A stretch of 64,000 nucleotides of DNA from an uncultured Pseudomonadales bacterium (GTDB lineage: Bacteria; Pseudomonadota; Gammaproteobacteria; Pseudomonadales; Azotimanducaceae): the NCBI GenBank assembly GCA_958295875.1, contig OY282379.1, positions 3,005,046 through 3,069,045 on the forward strand, written 5' to 3'. The notes under the pieces were generated by a model. That model was not told the origin of the DNA, did not search any database, and was given only the letters and a program-made list of their open reading frames with translations. Position 1 is the stretch's first letter; each line of letters begins with the position of its first letter. The translations under genes were made by a program, and so were the position numbers. This document shows, piece by piece, positions 8,177 to 18,307 of the stretch.

Positions 8177-8273
8177 TTGACATCCCAATGGCGTCGGCTA
8201 ACATCACTCGGCGAGCGAACGGGAGAGCGCTTGTTGGTGGTGACGGGTCCCCAACACCACTTGAGGAAGAGAC
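8177..8273 (+). promoter_or_regulatory. Promoter and structured 5' leader of precursor gene 7
   Basis: TTGACA 8177-8182, 16 bp spacer, TAACAT 8199-8204. Hairpin 1 pairs AGCG 8214-8217 with CGCT 8228-8231; hairpin 2 pairs GTGGTG 8237-8242 with CACCAC 8255-8260. GAGGAAGA precedes ATG 8274. The promoter half matches gene 6's promoter, the hairpin 2 half matches gene 4's. Confidence 0.7.
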
Positions 8274-8585
8274 ATGACGACGAAGACCCATGAGGAAATG
8301 TGCGCCGAGCTCATCGGCAGGGCAGCGCAGGATGAGGGCTTCCGCGCCCAGCTGATCGACGATCCGAAGACGGCCATCAAGGACGCGCTCGGCATCGACG
8401 TGCCCGAGTCCGTGTCCGTCGCCGTCCACGAGGAGTCGGCGACAACTGCGCATCTCGTCCTGCCACCGGGGGCGAACTTGAGCGACGCCGAGTTGGCAAG
8501 CGTTGTCGGCGGCCACAGGATAAAGCACTTCTATGGCTCCCAGCCCCACACCCACCTCAACCCTTATCCCCACGGGCACGACTAG
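8274..8585 (+). CDS. NHLP-family RiPP precursor peptide 7
   Basis: 103 residues. The leader carries a cysteine (EEMCAELIGRAAQ) and ends ASVVGGH, the only copy with a true Gly-Gly before the conserved histidine; this supports cleavage at that position in all copies. The core begins RIKHFYGSQPHTHLNPYPHG and is the most histidine-rich of the set. It is a diverged relative of cores 5 and 6. Confidence 0.9.
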   Translation: MTTKTHEEMCAELIGRAAQDEGFRAQLIDDPKTAIKDALGIDVPESVSVAVHEESATTAHLVLPPGANLSDAELASVVGGHRIKHFYGSQPHTHLNPYPHGHD

Positions 8586-8611
8586 ACCAGAGCGCCGGTG
8601 CCGGCTTGGCG

Positions 8612-8711
8612 TTGACATGCCGTCCGCGTCGGCGTAGCGTCCATCGGCAAGCGAACGGGAGAGCGCTTGTTGTGTGGTGATGGGTTCGCAACGCCACACT
8701 GAGGACAGACC
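8612..8711 (+). promoter_or_regulatory. Promoter and structured 5' leader of precursor gene 8
   Basis: TTGACA 8612-8617, 17 bp spacer, TAGCGT 8635-8640. Hairpin 1 pairs AAGCG 8649-8653 with CGCTT 8664-8668. Hairpin 2 pairs GTGTGGTG 8672-8679 with CGCCACAC 8692-8699, differing from the other copies on both arms. GAGGAC precedes ATG 8712. Confidence 0.72.
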
Positions 8712-8999
8712 ATGAAGACCCACGAGGAAATGCGCGCCGAGCTCATCGGCAGGGCAGCGCGGGACGAAGGCTTCCGCGCCCAATTGATCGACGATCCGAA
8801 AACCGCCATCAAGGACGCGCTCGGCATTGACGTGCCCGAGTCCGTGTCCGTCGCTGTCCACGAAGACACGGCGACGACGGCGCATCTCGTTCTGCCGCCG
8901 GCGGCGAACTTGAGTGAGGCCGAGTTGCAAAGCGTTGCCGCTGGCCACTATGTCAACACCATCTACGGGCCCAAGATGCATGTGCATCCCCACGCTTGA
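8712..8999 (+). CDS. NHLP-family RiPP precursor peptide 8
   Basis: 95 residues, missing the extra TT at the N-terminus (MKTHEEMRAELIGRAARDEG). The leader ends LSEAELQSVAAGH. Core YVNTIYGPKMHVHPHA: no cysteine, two tyrosines, HVHPH. It is the last precursor, followed by the stem-loop at 9025 and then, 262 bp downstream, the TPR-2OG oxygenase gene on the same strand. Confidence 0.9.
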   Translation: MKTHEEMRAELIGRAARDEGFRAQLIDDPKTAIKDALGIDVPESVSVAVHEDTATTAHLVLPPAANLSEAELQSVAAGHYVNTIYGPKMHVHPHA

Positions 9000-9024
9000 C
9001 GCGGGGGCCTAACGGGTGATGCGA

Positions 9025-9052
9025 GCCTGCGCCGTTCCCTTTCGGCGCAGGC
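9025..9052 (+). terminator. Perfect 10-bp stem-loop after precursor 8
   Basis: GCCTGCGCCG (9025-9034), loop TTCCCTTT, CGGCGCAGGC (9043-9052), followed by the same overlapping palindrome as after genes 5 and 6. It separates the array from the oxygenase gene; no T-run. Confidence 0.5.
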
Positions 9053-9261
9053 CGCGGCCTGCGTACAACGCTCGGCGCATGCATTCTCTCCGGGGCACTC
9101 ACCGCCCAGCCTCGCTGCGCCGCACGCTGTTTCGCCTGCGTGGCGTCCCGTGAACCGCGTGCCGTAACGTAGGCGCGCGGTGCGAGGGGCTGCTTCGGCG
9201 CTGCGAGTGCCTGTCCGGGCGATGGGATGGCTGCCGAATGCGGGGCGGCAGGGGGCTGTCG

Positions 9262-11741
<2,480 letters not shown>

Positions 11742-11789
11742 CGGATCGATGGCGGCTACGCGGTGGCACCGGAAAGTGGATGCAGCGCC

Positions 11790-13358
11790 GTGACCGACGC
11801 GCGCGCCGAACGCCTGCTGATTGTGGACTTCGGGTCGCAGACGACGCAGCTCATCGCCCGCCGCGTGCGCGAGGCCGGCGTCTACTGCGAGATACTGCCG
11901 TGGGATGCGCCGGCGGCGCGCTTCGAAGACATGGCGCCGCGGGGCATCGTGCTCTCCGGCGGGCCGGAGACGACCACCGCGGCGCAGGCACCGCGCATTC
12001 CGCAGCCCGTGTTCGACGCTGGCGTCCCGGTGCTGGGCATTTGTTACGGGATGCACGCCATGGCCGGGCAACTCGGTGGCGTCGTGGAGCGTTCCGAGCG
12101 GCGCGAGTTCGGCCCCGCGGACGTGGACATCGACGATGCGCAGGGTTTCCTCGACGGCCTCGGCGAGGGCGGTGCCTTGGCAGTGTGGATGAGCCACGGA
12201 GACCGGGTGAGCGTTCTCCCGCCCGGCTTTTGCATCACCGCCAGCACGCCCAGCGCGCCGGTGGCGGCCATGGCCCACCCAGAGCGCCGCTTCTACGGCG
12301 TGCAGTTCCACCCAGAGGTTACGCACACCCGTTGCGGCGCCGAGATCGTGCGCCGCTTTGCGCGGGACATCTGCGGTTGCGAGGGCGCTTGGACGCCGGC
12401 CCGCATCATCGATGAGAGCGTGGCGCGGATACGCCGCCAAGTGGGTGAGGATGGCGTGGTGCTCGGCTTGTCGGGCGGCGTGGATTCCAGCGTTGCGGCG
12501 GCGCTCATCGAGCGCGCCATCGGCGACCGGCTCACCTGCGTCTTCGTGGACAACGGCTTGCTGCGCTTGGGCGAGCGCGAGGAAGTGGAGGCGGCCTTCG
12601 CGGGGAATGCGTCGAACGCGCTGAATCTCAATCTGGTCACAGTGGATGCCAGCGACGCCTTTCTTGCCGCCTTGGCCGGGCTCACTGACCCGGAGGCCAA
12701 GCGCAAAGCCATCGGCGCCGCTTTCGTGGAGGCTTTCGAGTGTGCTGCGGAAGGCCTGCACGATGTGCGTTGGCTGGCGCAGGGCACGATCTACCCGGAC
12801 GTCATTGAGTCTGCGGCGTCCGCGCACGGCAAGGCGCATGTGATTAAGTCGCACCACAACGTGGGCGGGCTGCCGGACCGGATGCGCTTGGGCTTGGTCG
12901 AGCCGCTGCGCGATCTCTTCAAGGACGAGGTGCGCGAGGTGGGCCTAGCCTTGGGCCTGCCACGGGAACTGGTGCTGCGCCATCCCTTCCCAGGGCCCGG
13001 CCTCGCAGTGCGGGTGCTTGGCGAGGTGACGCGCGAGTATCTGGCGGTGCTGCGCCAGGCGGACGCGCTGTTCATCGAGGAACTGCGCCGCGCCGGGCTT
13101 TACGACAAGGTGAGCCAAGCGTTCGCGGTGTACCTGCCGGTCGCATCGGTGGGCGTGGTGGGGGATGCGCGGCGCTACGAACATGTCATCGCGCTCAGAG
13201 CGGTTGAGACGGTGGACTTCATGACGGCCCGGTGGGCGCCGTTGCCGCACGACTTGCTTGGCCGCGCGGCGACGCGCATCTTGAACGAAGTGCCCGGCGT
13301 TTCGCGGGTGGTCTACGACGTCTCGAACAAGCCGCCGGCGACCATCGAGTGGGAATGA
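11790..13358 (+). CDS. guaA: GMP synthase (glutamine-hydrolysing)
   Basis: Converts XMP to GMP using ATP and glutamine. The N-terminal class I glutamine amidotransferase domain begins [20 protein letters not shown], has its nucleophile in [11 protein letters not shown] and its histidine in [11 protein letters not shown]. The ATP-pyrophosphatase domain has the P-loop [15 protein letters not shown]. The C-terminal dimerisation domain ends [11 protein letters not shown] chose GTG 11790, giving 522 residues and an N-terminus that fits the family; GTG 11763 would add nine residues. The stop overlaps the tadA start (ATGA). Confidence 0.97.
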   Translation: MTDARAERLLIVDFGSQTTQLIARRVREAGVYCEILPWDAPAARFEDMAPRGIVLSGGPETTTAAQAPRIPQPVFDAGVPVLGICYGMHAMAGQLGGVVERSERREFGPADVDIDDAQGFLDGLGEGGALAVWMSHGDRVSVLPPGFCITASTPSAPVAAMAHPERRFYGVQFHPEVTHTRCGAEIVRRFARDICGCEGAWTPARIIDESVARIRRQVGEDGVVLGLSGGVDSSVAAALIERAIGDRLTCVFVDNGLLRLGEREEVEAAFAGNASNALNLNLVTVDASDAFLAALAGLTDPEAKRKAIGAAFVEAFECAAEGLHDVRWLAQGTIYPDVIESAASAHGKAHVIKSHHNVGGLPDRMRLGLVEPLRDLFKDEVREVGLALGLPRELVLRHPFPGPGLAVRVLGEVTREYLAVLRQADALFIEELRRAGLYDKVSQAFAVYLPVASVGVVGDARRYEHVIALRAVETVDFMTARWAPLPHDLLGRAATRILNEVPGVSRVVYDVSNKPPATIEWE

Positions 13359-13846
13359 CCGTGGCTGCGATGCCCGACGACGAACGTTGGATGCAGGCGG
13401 CCCTTGCCGAGGCGCAGGGCGCGGCCGATCGCCAAGAAGTGCCGGTGGGCGCGGTGGCTGTGCGCGACGGCGCCGTCATTGGCGCTGGCGGCAACCAGCC
13501 AATTGGCACCTGCGACCCCACGGCCCATGCCGAGATCGTGGCGCTGCGCGCCGCGGCCCGCGCGGTCGGCAACTATCGGCTGCCCGGCGTGACGCTGTAT
13601 GTCACCGTGGAGCCTTGCACCATGTGCGTCGGCGCCATGCTGCATGCGCGCATCGAACGGCTGGTGTTTGGCGCGCCCGAACCCAAGGCCGGCGCGACGG
13701 CGTTGCTGACGCCGGCCGCCGGCACTCCGCAGTGCGCTGCCGCGGGTCCCGTCTACAACCACCGGGTGGCGGTGACAGGGGGGGTGCTGGCGGCGCCGTG
13801 CGGCGCGTTGCTGGCGGCCTTCTTCGCCGCGCGGCGCGGTGGCTAG
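13355..13846 (+). CDS. tadA: tRNA-specific adenosine deaminase
   Basis: Deaminates adenosine 34 to inosine in tRNA-Arg. 163 residues with the zinc-dependent deaminase signature: HAE ([15 protein letters not shown]) carrying the catalytic glutamate, and PCTMCVGAM supplying two cysteine ligands. The ATG at 13355 overlaps the guaA stop by four bases, so translation is probably coupled. The gene order guaB-guaA-tadA is seen in other proteobacteria. Confidence 0.95.
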   Translation: MTVAAMPDDERWMQAALAEAQGAADRQEVPVGAVAVRDGAVIGAGGNQPIGTCDPTAHAEIVALRAAARAVGNYRLPGVTLYVTVEPCTMCVGAMLHARIERLVFGAPEPKAGATALLTPAAGTPQCAAAGPVYNHRVAVTGGVLAAPCGALLAAFFAARRGG

Positions 13847-13873
13847 GGAGCGTGGCGTGGCGGTGATCGGCAC

Positions 13874-14869
13874 TTGACGTCGCCCCGGCAGCACGAGGCC
13901 GCGGAGCCACTCGCGGATCTGCCGGACTACGGCGACGTGTGCGCCGCGGCATCACGCATTGCGCCCCATGCGACGCGCACGCCGGTGCAGCAGTCGTCCG
14001 CCTTGGACGCGCGTTGCCACGCCAAGCTCTTCTTCAAGTGCGAGAACTTCCAACGCACCGGCGCGTTCAAGTTTCGTGGCGCCTGCAACGCCGTGTTCAC
14101 GCTGGATGACGCGACAGCGGCGCGCGGGGTGGCCACACATTCATCCGGCAACCACGCCGCCGCGTTGGCCTTGGCTGCGAGGCTGCGCGGCATCAGTTGC
14201 CATGTGGCCATGCCGAGCAACGCCGCCGCGGTGAAGCAGGCGGCGGTGGCCGGCTATGGTGCCGCGGTGCGCCTCTGCGAGCCGACCCTCGAGGCCCGCG
14301 AAGCAACGCTCAGCGACATTGTGGAGGAGGTGGGCGCGACAGTTGTGCATCCGTATGACGACCGGCAAGTGATCGCCGGGCAGGGCACCACCGCCAAGGA
14401 ACTCATCGAGCAGGCAGGACGCCTAGACATCGTGCTCACCCCCATCGGCGGCGGTGGTCTGACCGCTGGCAGCGCCTTGGCGGTGAAGGCACTTCTCCCA
14501 GAAGCGCGCATGGTGGCGGTGGAACCTGCCGGCGCGGATGACGCCTTCCGTTCGTTCCGCGCCGGCAAACGGCTGCCGTCCACAGCGCCGCGCACCATCG
14601 CGGACGGGCTGCTCACCTCGGTCGGGGAGCGCAACTTCGCTCTCATGCAGCGCTTGGTGGACGATGTGGTGACGGTGAGTGAGGACGCCATCGTCGCCGC
14701 CATGCGTTTGCTTTGGGAGCGCATGAAGCTGGTTGTGGAACCCTCGGCAGCCGTGCCCTTGGCGGCGTTGCTGGAAGGCGGGCTGAGCACGCCAGCGGTC
14801 ACCGCCAAGCCACGCATCGGCATCGTGCTCTCGGGCGGCAACGTGGACTTGGACCGCCTGCCCTGGTAG
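13874..14869 (+). CDS. PLP-dependent threonine dehydratase / serine racemase-like enzyme
   Basis: 331-residue fold-type II PLP enzyme. The cofactor lysine is in RTGAFKFRGACNA, the substrate loop is SSGNHAAALALAAR, and the phosphate-binding glycine loop is TPIGGGGLTAGSAL. These features fit the serine racemase / threo-3-hydroxyaspartate dehydratase branch, which lacks the regulatory ACT domain of biosynthetic threonine deaminase. Likely role is dehydration or racemisation of a hydroxy amino acid. The only plausible start is TTG at 13874, which is unusual. If the peptide array yields hydroxyaspartate-type residues this neighbour would be suggestive, but the link is speculative. Confidence 0.85.
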   Translation: MTSPRQHEAAEPLADLPDYGDVCAAASRIAPHATRTPVQQSSALDARCHAKLFFKCENFQRTGAFKFRGACNAVFTLDDATAARGVATHSSGNHAAALALAARLRGISCHVAMPSNAAAVKQAAVAGYGAAVRLCEPTLEAREATLSDIVEEVGATVVHPYDDRQVIAGQGTTAKELIEQAGRLDIVLTPIGGGGLTAGSALAVKALLPEARMVAVEPAGADDAFRSFRAGKRLPSTAPRTIADGLLTSVGERNFALMQRLVDDVVTVSEDAIVAAMRLLWERMKLVVEPSAAVPLAALLEGGLSTPAVTAKPRIGIVLSGGNVDLDRLPW

Positions 14870-15022
14870 GCATTGGCGCGGCTGGCGAGGGGCCGGCCAC
14901 CAAGCGCAACTCCCGCGCTGCCGGGCGGCCCAGCATGTGTTCGGTCGAGCGCAGCCTCCATTGACTGCCATCGCTTGACTGCATAGGATGCACTCAAATG
15001 ACATCACATCGGGCTAGTTTCC

Positions 15023-15274
15023 ATGAAGACCATGACGATTCGCAACGTCCCTGCTGAATTGGCCCAAGCGCTGGACAGGGAACGAACGCGACGGGGCGTC
15101 TCCTTGAACCGGACGGTGTTGGCCCTGTTGCGCAACGCGTTGGGCGTGGCAAACGCCGCAGTGCGCTCCAACGGGCTTCGGGACCTGGCCGGCACTTGGA
15201 GCGAAGCGGAGTTCAAGCAGTTCGAGCAGGCCGTCGCGCCGCTCGGAGAGATTGACGAGCCGATGTGGCGATGA
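15023..15274 (+). CDS. VapB-like antitoxin with ribbon-helix-helix N-terminus
   Basis: 83 residues. The N-terminus MKTMTIRNVPAELAQALDRE and the SLNRTVLALL helix resemble ribbon-helix-helix (FitA/VapB-type) DNA-binding antitoxins. The C-terminal half would wrap the toxin. Its stop overlaps the toxin start by four bases (ATGA), the usual arrangement of toxin-antitoxin pairs, which are generally self-repressed. Exact subfamily not certain. Confidence 0.82.
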   Translation: MKTMTIRNVPAELAQALDRERTRRGVSLNRTVLALLRNALGVANAAVRSNGLRDLAGTWSEAEFKQFEQAVAPLGEIDEPMWR

Positions 15275-15669
15275 ACCGGCTCTGCGTTGACACGTCCGCA
15301 TACAGCAACTTCCAAAGAGGCCATCGTCGAACAATAGACTGCATCGACCAAGCCGACTGGGTCGGCCTGCCGAATGTGGTGTGCGGTGAGCTCTGGGCCG
15401 GCTTCCTGTTGGGCGATCAGGTGGAGCGGAACGTGCAGGCGCTCGCGCTATTCCTCGATCACCCGGCCGTTGAAACACTGGATGTGGATGGCAATGTCGC
15501 CCGTATCTACGGCGAGATCTTCGTCGAGTTAAGGCGCAAGGGCACTCCGCTGCCCACTAACGACATCTGGATTGCAGCGACCGCCATTCACGCGGGCGCC
15601 ACCGTGCTGACGTTCGACGCGCACTTCAGCGAGATTGCCCGGGTCGCCGTGCTGCTGTTGAAGGCGTGA
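15271..15669 (+). CDS. PIN-domain ribonuclease toxin, VapC-like
   Basis: 132-residue PIN domain. The acidic residues expected to bind magnesium are visible: D near the N-terminus (LCVDTSAYSNF), E in VVCGELWAGF, D in PTNDIWIAATAI and D in LTFDAHFSEI. Such toxins cut RNA when the antitoxin is degraded. The start ATG 15271 overlaps the antitoxin stop; GTG 15265 is an alternative. The last 44 bases overlap an aspartic protease remnant on the other strand. Confidence 0.87.
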   Translation: MNRLCVDTSAYSNFQRGHRRTIDCIDQADWVGLPNVVCGELWAGFLLGDQVERNVQALALFLDHPAVETLDVDGNVARIYGEIFVELRRKGTPLPTNDIWIAATAIHAGATVLTFDAHFSEIARVAVLLLKA

Positions 15670-15802
15670 TGCCAGCCGTCGGAATTGCGGCGCGCGGCAC
15701 GAGTGAATCCGTGGCGCCGGCATCCACCAGAAACAGGCCATCCCAGCTCCGTGACGGATCGGCCGGATTGCGAATGGTGACGGTGACGTGTGTGGCTCCC
15801 AA
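15626..15802 (-). pseudogene. Truncated retropepsin-like (clan AA) aspartic protease
   Basis: A 58-residue reading frame starts at TTG 15802 after AGGAGAG. It begins GATHVTVTIRNPADPSRSWD and contains FLVDAGATDSLVPR, which matches the start and the active-site region (normally DTGAT) of small bacterial retropepsin-like proteases of about 110-120 residues. The frame then runs antisense into the vapC-like gene and stops, so roughly the second half is missing and the active-site Thr is Ala. Probably a decayed gene cut by arrival of the toxin-antitoxin pair. Not expressed as a working protease, in my view. Confidence 0.45.
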
Positions 15803-15923
15803 GGTGTCTCTCCTAGTTGGAAGAATCTGCTTTTACTGACACACGCAGCGACATGGCCTGTCAGACCAGCCACCACAGCATACTTAATGCTTGCTGTCGA
15901 CACCGCGTCGTAACGTGGTTCGC

Positions 15924-17126
15924 CTAGCGAGGTGTAGCCTCACTTGCTGCGGCCAGTGGAGAGACGCGCCGCATGAACTCGTCGAACAGCGGCACGGTGA
16001 AAGCCGTGTCGCCGTGCGCTGGGCCGTAAATCATGCCTTTGGCGATTAGGCGGTTCCGCGTCGGTGCCACAGCAGTTACTTTGCGGCCCAGTTGCTGCGC
16101 GACATCGCGAGACCGATGCGGGCCCGGACCCAACGATGCCATGGCGGACAAGTAGGATTGCTCCGTCGGCGTCAGACGGTCGAAGCGAACACGGAAGAAG
16201 CCCGCATCCAGTTCGGCCTCTGCCATGGCGGTCGCCTCCAGCACATCGCATTTTCGAATGGGCGAGCACTGCGCGGCGTCCCAACTGTGTTTGCCCCACT
16301 CTTGCAGGAAGTATGGGTAGCCCGTTGTGCGTTCCACGATTTCCTCAATGGCGGCATCCGTAAAGACGGCGCCCTGCCGGCGCACGGGGTTGACGAGCGC
16401 GCGTGCCGAAGCGAGGGCGTCAAGACGGTCTACCTCGACGAACTCGAACAGCCGTTCGGCGTAGGACTTCGCTCGACCAACGCCGCCAACGATCTGCGGC
16501 AGGCCCGCTGCCGCCACCATGAACGGCAGCCGCTCTTGATTGACAACATGCAGGGCTTCCAAGAGGGCTGCCAGCTGCTCCAAGGGCACATATTGGAGTT
16601 CGTCCATGAACAAGGCCATCGCCGTATCCTGCTCGGCCGCCGCACGGCCAATGTGGAGCACTAGATCGGTGAGGTCTGCCTCTAGGCTGCCACTGTCTGC
16701 AAGCCCCGGTTCCGGCGGGATGTCCAAGCCGACTTCAATGTCGCCGAACTTGAACTTGAGCGCCCGCGTGAACCCTGCAAGCGCCTTGACTGCGGCTAGA
16801 GACCGAGACTTGGCGGCCTCGGCGCGGCTCAGGCGAATCAACGCGGTACGCAACGCCGGCGCGAGGACGGCTGGCAGCGAGCGACTCTCGACAGCTTCCA
16901 CGCGCACGCACGCGATGTCTCGCGCCTGCGCGTCAATGCGCATCCGATTCAGCAGCACGGTCTTGCCGACGCCGCGCAAGCCATACAAGACTGGGCCTCT
17001 GGCAGCCAGGCCCGAGCGGCAGCGGTCTAACGCGATCGCGGCACGTTCCAGAAGGTCGTCTCGACCAGCCAACTCTGGTGGCTGTTCGCCAGCGCCAGGC
17101 GCGAAGGGATTTTTGCGCGGATCCAT
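15924..17126 (-). CDS. AAA/STAND-type ATPase with C-terminal winged-helix-like region
   Basis: 400-residue ATPase of the ORC1-like / archaeal ATPase type. The N-terminus has ELAGRDDLLERAAIALDR, the Walker A loop is VLYGLRGVGKTVLLNRM, and Walker B with the following glutamate is MALFMDELQYVPL. A sensor-like AAGLPQIVGG and GYPYFLQEWGKHSWD follow; the last 100 residues (LTPTEQSYLSAMASLG, RDVAQQLG) look like a winged helix. Function unknown; such proteins are often found with toxin-antitoxin loci and mobile DNA. It faces the VapBC-type pair, and its own upstream region holds phased CTTTAT repeats. Confidence 0.75.
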   Translation of the reverse strand: MDPRKNPFAPGAGEQPPELAGRDDLLERAAIALDRCRSGLAARGPVLYGLRGVGKTVLLNRMRIDAQARDIACVRVEAVESRSLPAVLAPALRTALIRLSRAEAAKSRSLAAVKALAGFTRALKFKFGDIEVGLDIPPEPGLADSGSLEADLTDLVLHIGRAAAEQDTAMALFMDELQYVPLEQLAALLEALHVVNQERLPFMVAAAGLPQIVGGVGRAKSYAERLFEFVEVDRLDALASARALVNPVRRQGAVFTDAAIEEIVERTTGYPYFLQEWGKHSWDAAQCSPIRKCDVLEATAMAEAELDAGFFRVRFDRLTPTEQSYLSAMASLGPGPHRSRDVAQQLGRKVTAVAPTRNRLIAKGMIYGPAHGDTAFTVPLFDEFMRRVSPLAAASEATPR

Positions 17127-17169
17127 GTCTAGGGCTCTTGGCGCACGGTTGGAGGCCGCCGCTTGACAA

Positions 17170-17196
17170 CTTTATAGCAGCTTTATCCTACTTTAT
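17170..17196. promoter_or_regulatory. Three helically phased CTTTAT repeats upstream of the ATPase gene
   Basis: CTTTAT occurs at 17170, 17181 and 17191, spaced 11 and 10 bp, so all fall on one face of the helix. It is an AT-rich patch in otherwise GC-rich DNA, in the 236-bp divergent region between the ATPase (minus) and the TetR gene (plus). It may be an operator or a stacked -10 region for the ATPase. No clear -35 partner was fixed. Confidence 0.4.
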
Positions 17197-17305
17197 CCAA
17201 TTTCAGTAAACCGCGTAAAGTCGCTATAAAACACTTCGTGGGCTTCGCCTCGGGAAGGAGGCGGCGCTTGAACACCGTCGCCGAACTCCCTCTTTTGAGA
17301 TTCTT

Positions 17306-17334
17306 TTGCATCAAATGAGACAAATGTGTATTAT
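17306..17334 (+). promoter_or_regulatory. Sigma70-like promoter of the TetR gene
   Basis: TTGCAT at 17306-17311 and TATTAT at 17329-17334, with an exact 17-bp spacer. The position fits an mRNA start about 22 bp before ATG 17363. This argues against starting the protein further upstream. Confidence 0.65.
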
Positions 17335-17362
17335 ACGGTTCCCCGGTCAGGAACCTCAGGAT

Positions 17363-17947
17363 ATGAACCAGTCGGTTGCACGGCTCGCTGTGCCCACCAA
17401 ACGGACATCGAGTCGAGACGCCATCGTCGATGCGGCGATCGCCACGCTCGCCCGCAGCCCAGATGCCTCCCTGTCAGTGATCGCCGAGGCCGCGGGAGTG
17501 AGCCGTGCCACGCTGCATCGCCACTTCCCAAGTCGCGGCGCCCTCATCGACGCCGTCTGTCTGCAAGCGCTGCGCGAGACGGACGCGGCAGTGAACGCGA
17601 TCGATTACACAACCATGAGCAGCACCAGCTATCTGCTGGCGGTGTTCGAGGCCATCATCCCGCTCGGCGACCGCTTTCACTTCCTCGCCAAGGTCGTGGC
17701 GGAAACCGCCAGCGCTGCAGTCAACGACGCCTATGCGCACCAGACTCGTGGCGTCGAGGAAATGGTGCGCTGGATGGAGCGTGAAGGCGCACTGGCGCCA
17801 AGCGTGCCGGCGGACTGGGCAGTTCTGGTCATCGATGCTTTGATCTACACCTCTTGGATGGCGGTGCGCGAAGGCCGCATCGCGCCCCGCCAGGCCGCGG
17901 CGCTCGCCTGCCGGACCTTCCTGTCCGGCTTGTCGGGAGGTGTGTGA
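17363..17947 (+). CDS. TetR/AcrR-family transcriptional regulator
   Basis: 194 residues. The N-terminal helix-turn-helix is clear: SRDAIVDAAIATLAR followed by VIAEAAGVSRATLHRHFPSR, with the recognition helix in SRATLHRHF. The C-terminal ligand domain is not assignable. The TTG at 17306 would start inside a good promoter, so ATG 17363 is preferred. It overlaps the next small membrane protein gene by one base (TGATG), implying co-translation. It may control that gene and the Rieske/IorAB genes downstream. Confidence 0.88.
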   Translation: MNQSVARLAVPTKRTSSRDAIVDAAIATLARSPDASLSVIAEAAGVSRATLHRHFPSRGALIDAVCLQALRETDAAVNAIDYTTMSSTSYLLAVFEAIIPLGDRFHFLAKVVAETASAAVNDAYAHQTRGVEEMVRWMEREGALAPSVPADWAVLVIDALIYTSWMAVREGRIAPRQAAALACRTFLSGLSGGV

Positions 17948-18234
17948 TGGCGCTCGGCAAGGTGCGCCGTTGGATTTCCGGCGCACTCGGGTCCAAACCG
18001 CGCACGGTCGTCGCGCTGTTGGTGGCAGTGGTCGTGACCCTTCTCGGATGGTACTGGCCGTGGGGGTTGTTGTTCCTTTACTGGGCGGCATTGAGTGTCC
18101 GCGATGGCGACGCGTTCCTGATAGAGCGCATATCCAAGGCCGGCAACCCCGCCCTGTTTTGGTCGATCACGGCACTGTGGACCACTTTCGGCCTGTGGAT
18201 CCTGTACGTGGAGATCCAAACCCGCTTGGCGTAG
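17947..18234 (+). CDS. Small two-helix membrane protein
   Basis: 95 residues from ATG 17947, whose first base is the last base of the TetR stop. Two hydrophobic segments are visible: about residues 20-42 (VVALLVAVVVTLLGWYWPWG) and 70-88 (LFWSITALWTTFGLWILYVE). No family recognised. The overlap with the TetR gene suggests it is the regulator's first target, possibly a small efflux or sensing accessory protein, but that is a guess. Confidence 0.65.
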   Translation: MALGKVRRWISGALGSKPRTVVALLVAVVVTLLGWYWPWGLLFLYWAALSVRDGDAFLIERISKAGNPALFWSITALWTTFGLWILYVEIQTRLA

Positions 18235-18307
18235 CGCGAACCCATCGAATGTGCGGTGGCCCAACGGCCAGCCCAGACATGGCCGCACCGGCACCAAGGA
18301 GAGCAGA

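Larger units (their letters stand above)
7232..8273 (+). repeat. Near-identical tandem duplication of about 520 bp (precursor plus spacer)
   Basis: The unit 7232-7753 (gene, stem-loop, spacer, promoter, leader) recurs at 7754-8273 with unit lengths of 522 and 520 bp and very few differences. The spacer text around the stem-loop and the TTGACAtcccaatggcg promoter matches almost base for base. Gene 7 (8274-8585) is a more diverged third copy of the coding part. Confidence 0.85.

Noticed and set aside
5369..8999. Regularly spaced repeats read as a CRISPR array
   Set aside because: Repeat units of about 300-520 bp contain open frames with conserved protein sequence, promoters and ribosome sites. 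CRISPR repeats are 24-40 bp, with spacers of similar size.
5471..8999. Precursor peptides as nitrile hydratase alpha subunits
   Set aside because: They are too short (95-103 residues) and lack the metal-binding CxxCSC motif. Only the leader region is related.
15529..15903. 124-residue minus-strand frame opposite the toxin gene
   Set aside because: It lies in another frame from the retropepsin-like remnant and overlaps it. The remnant has the family motif and ribosome site, this frame does not.
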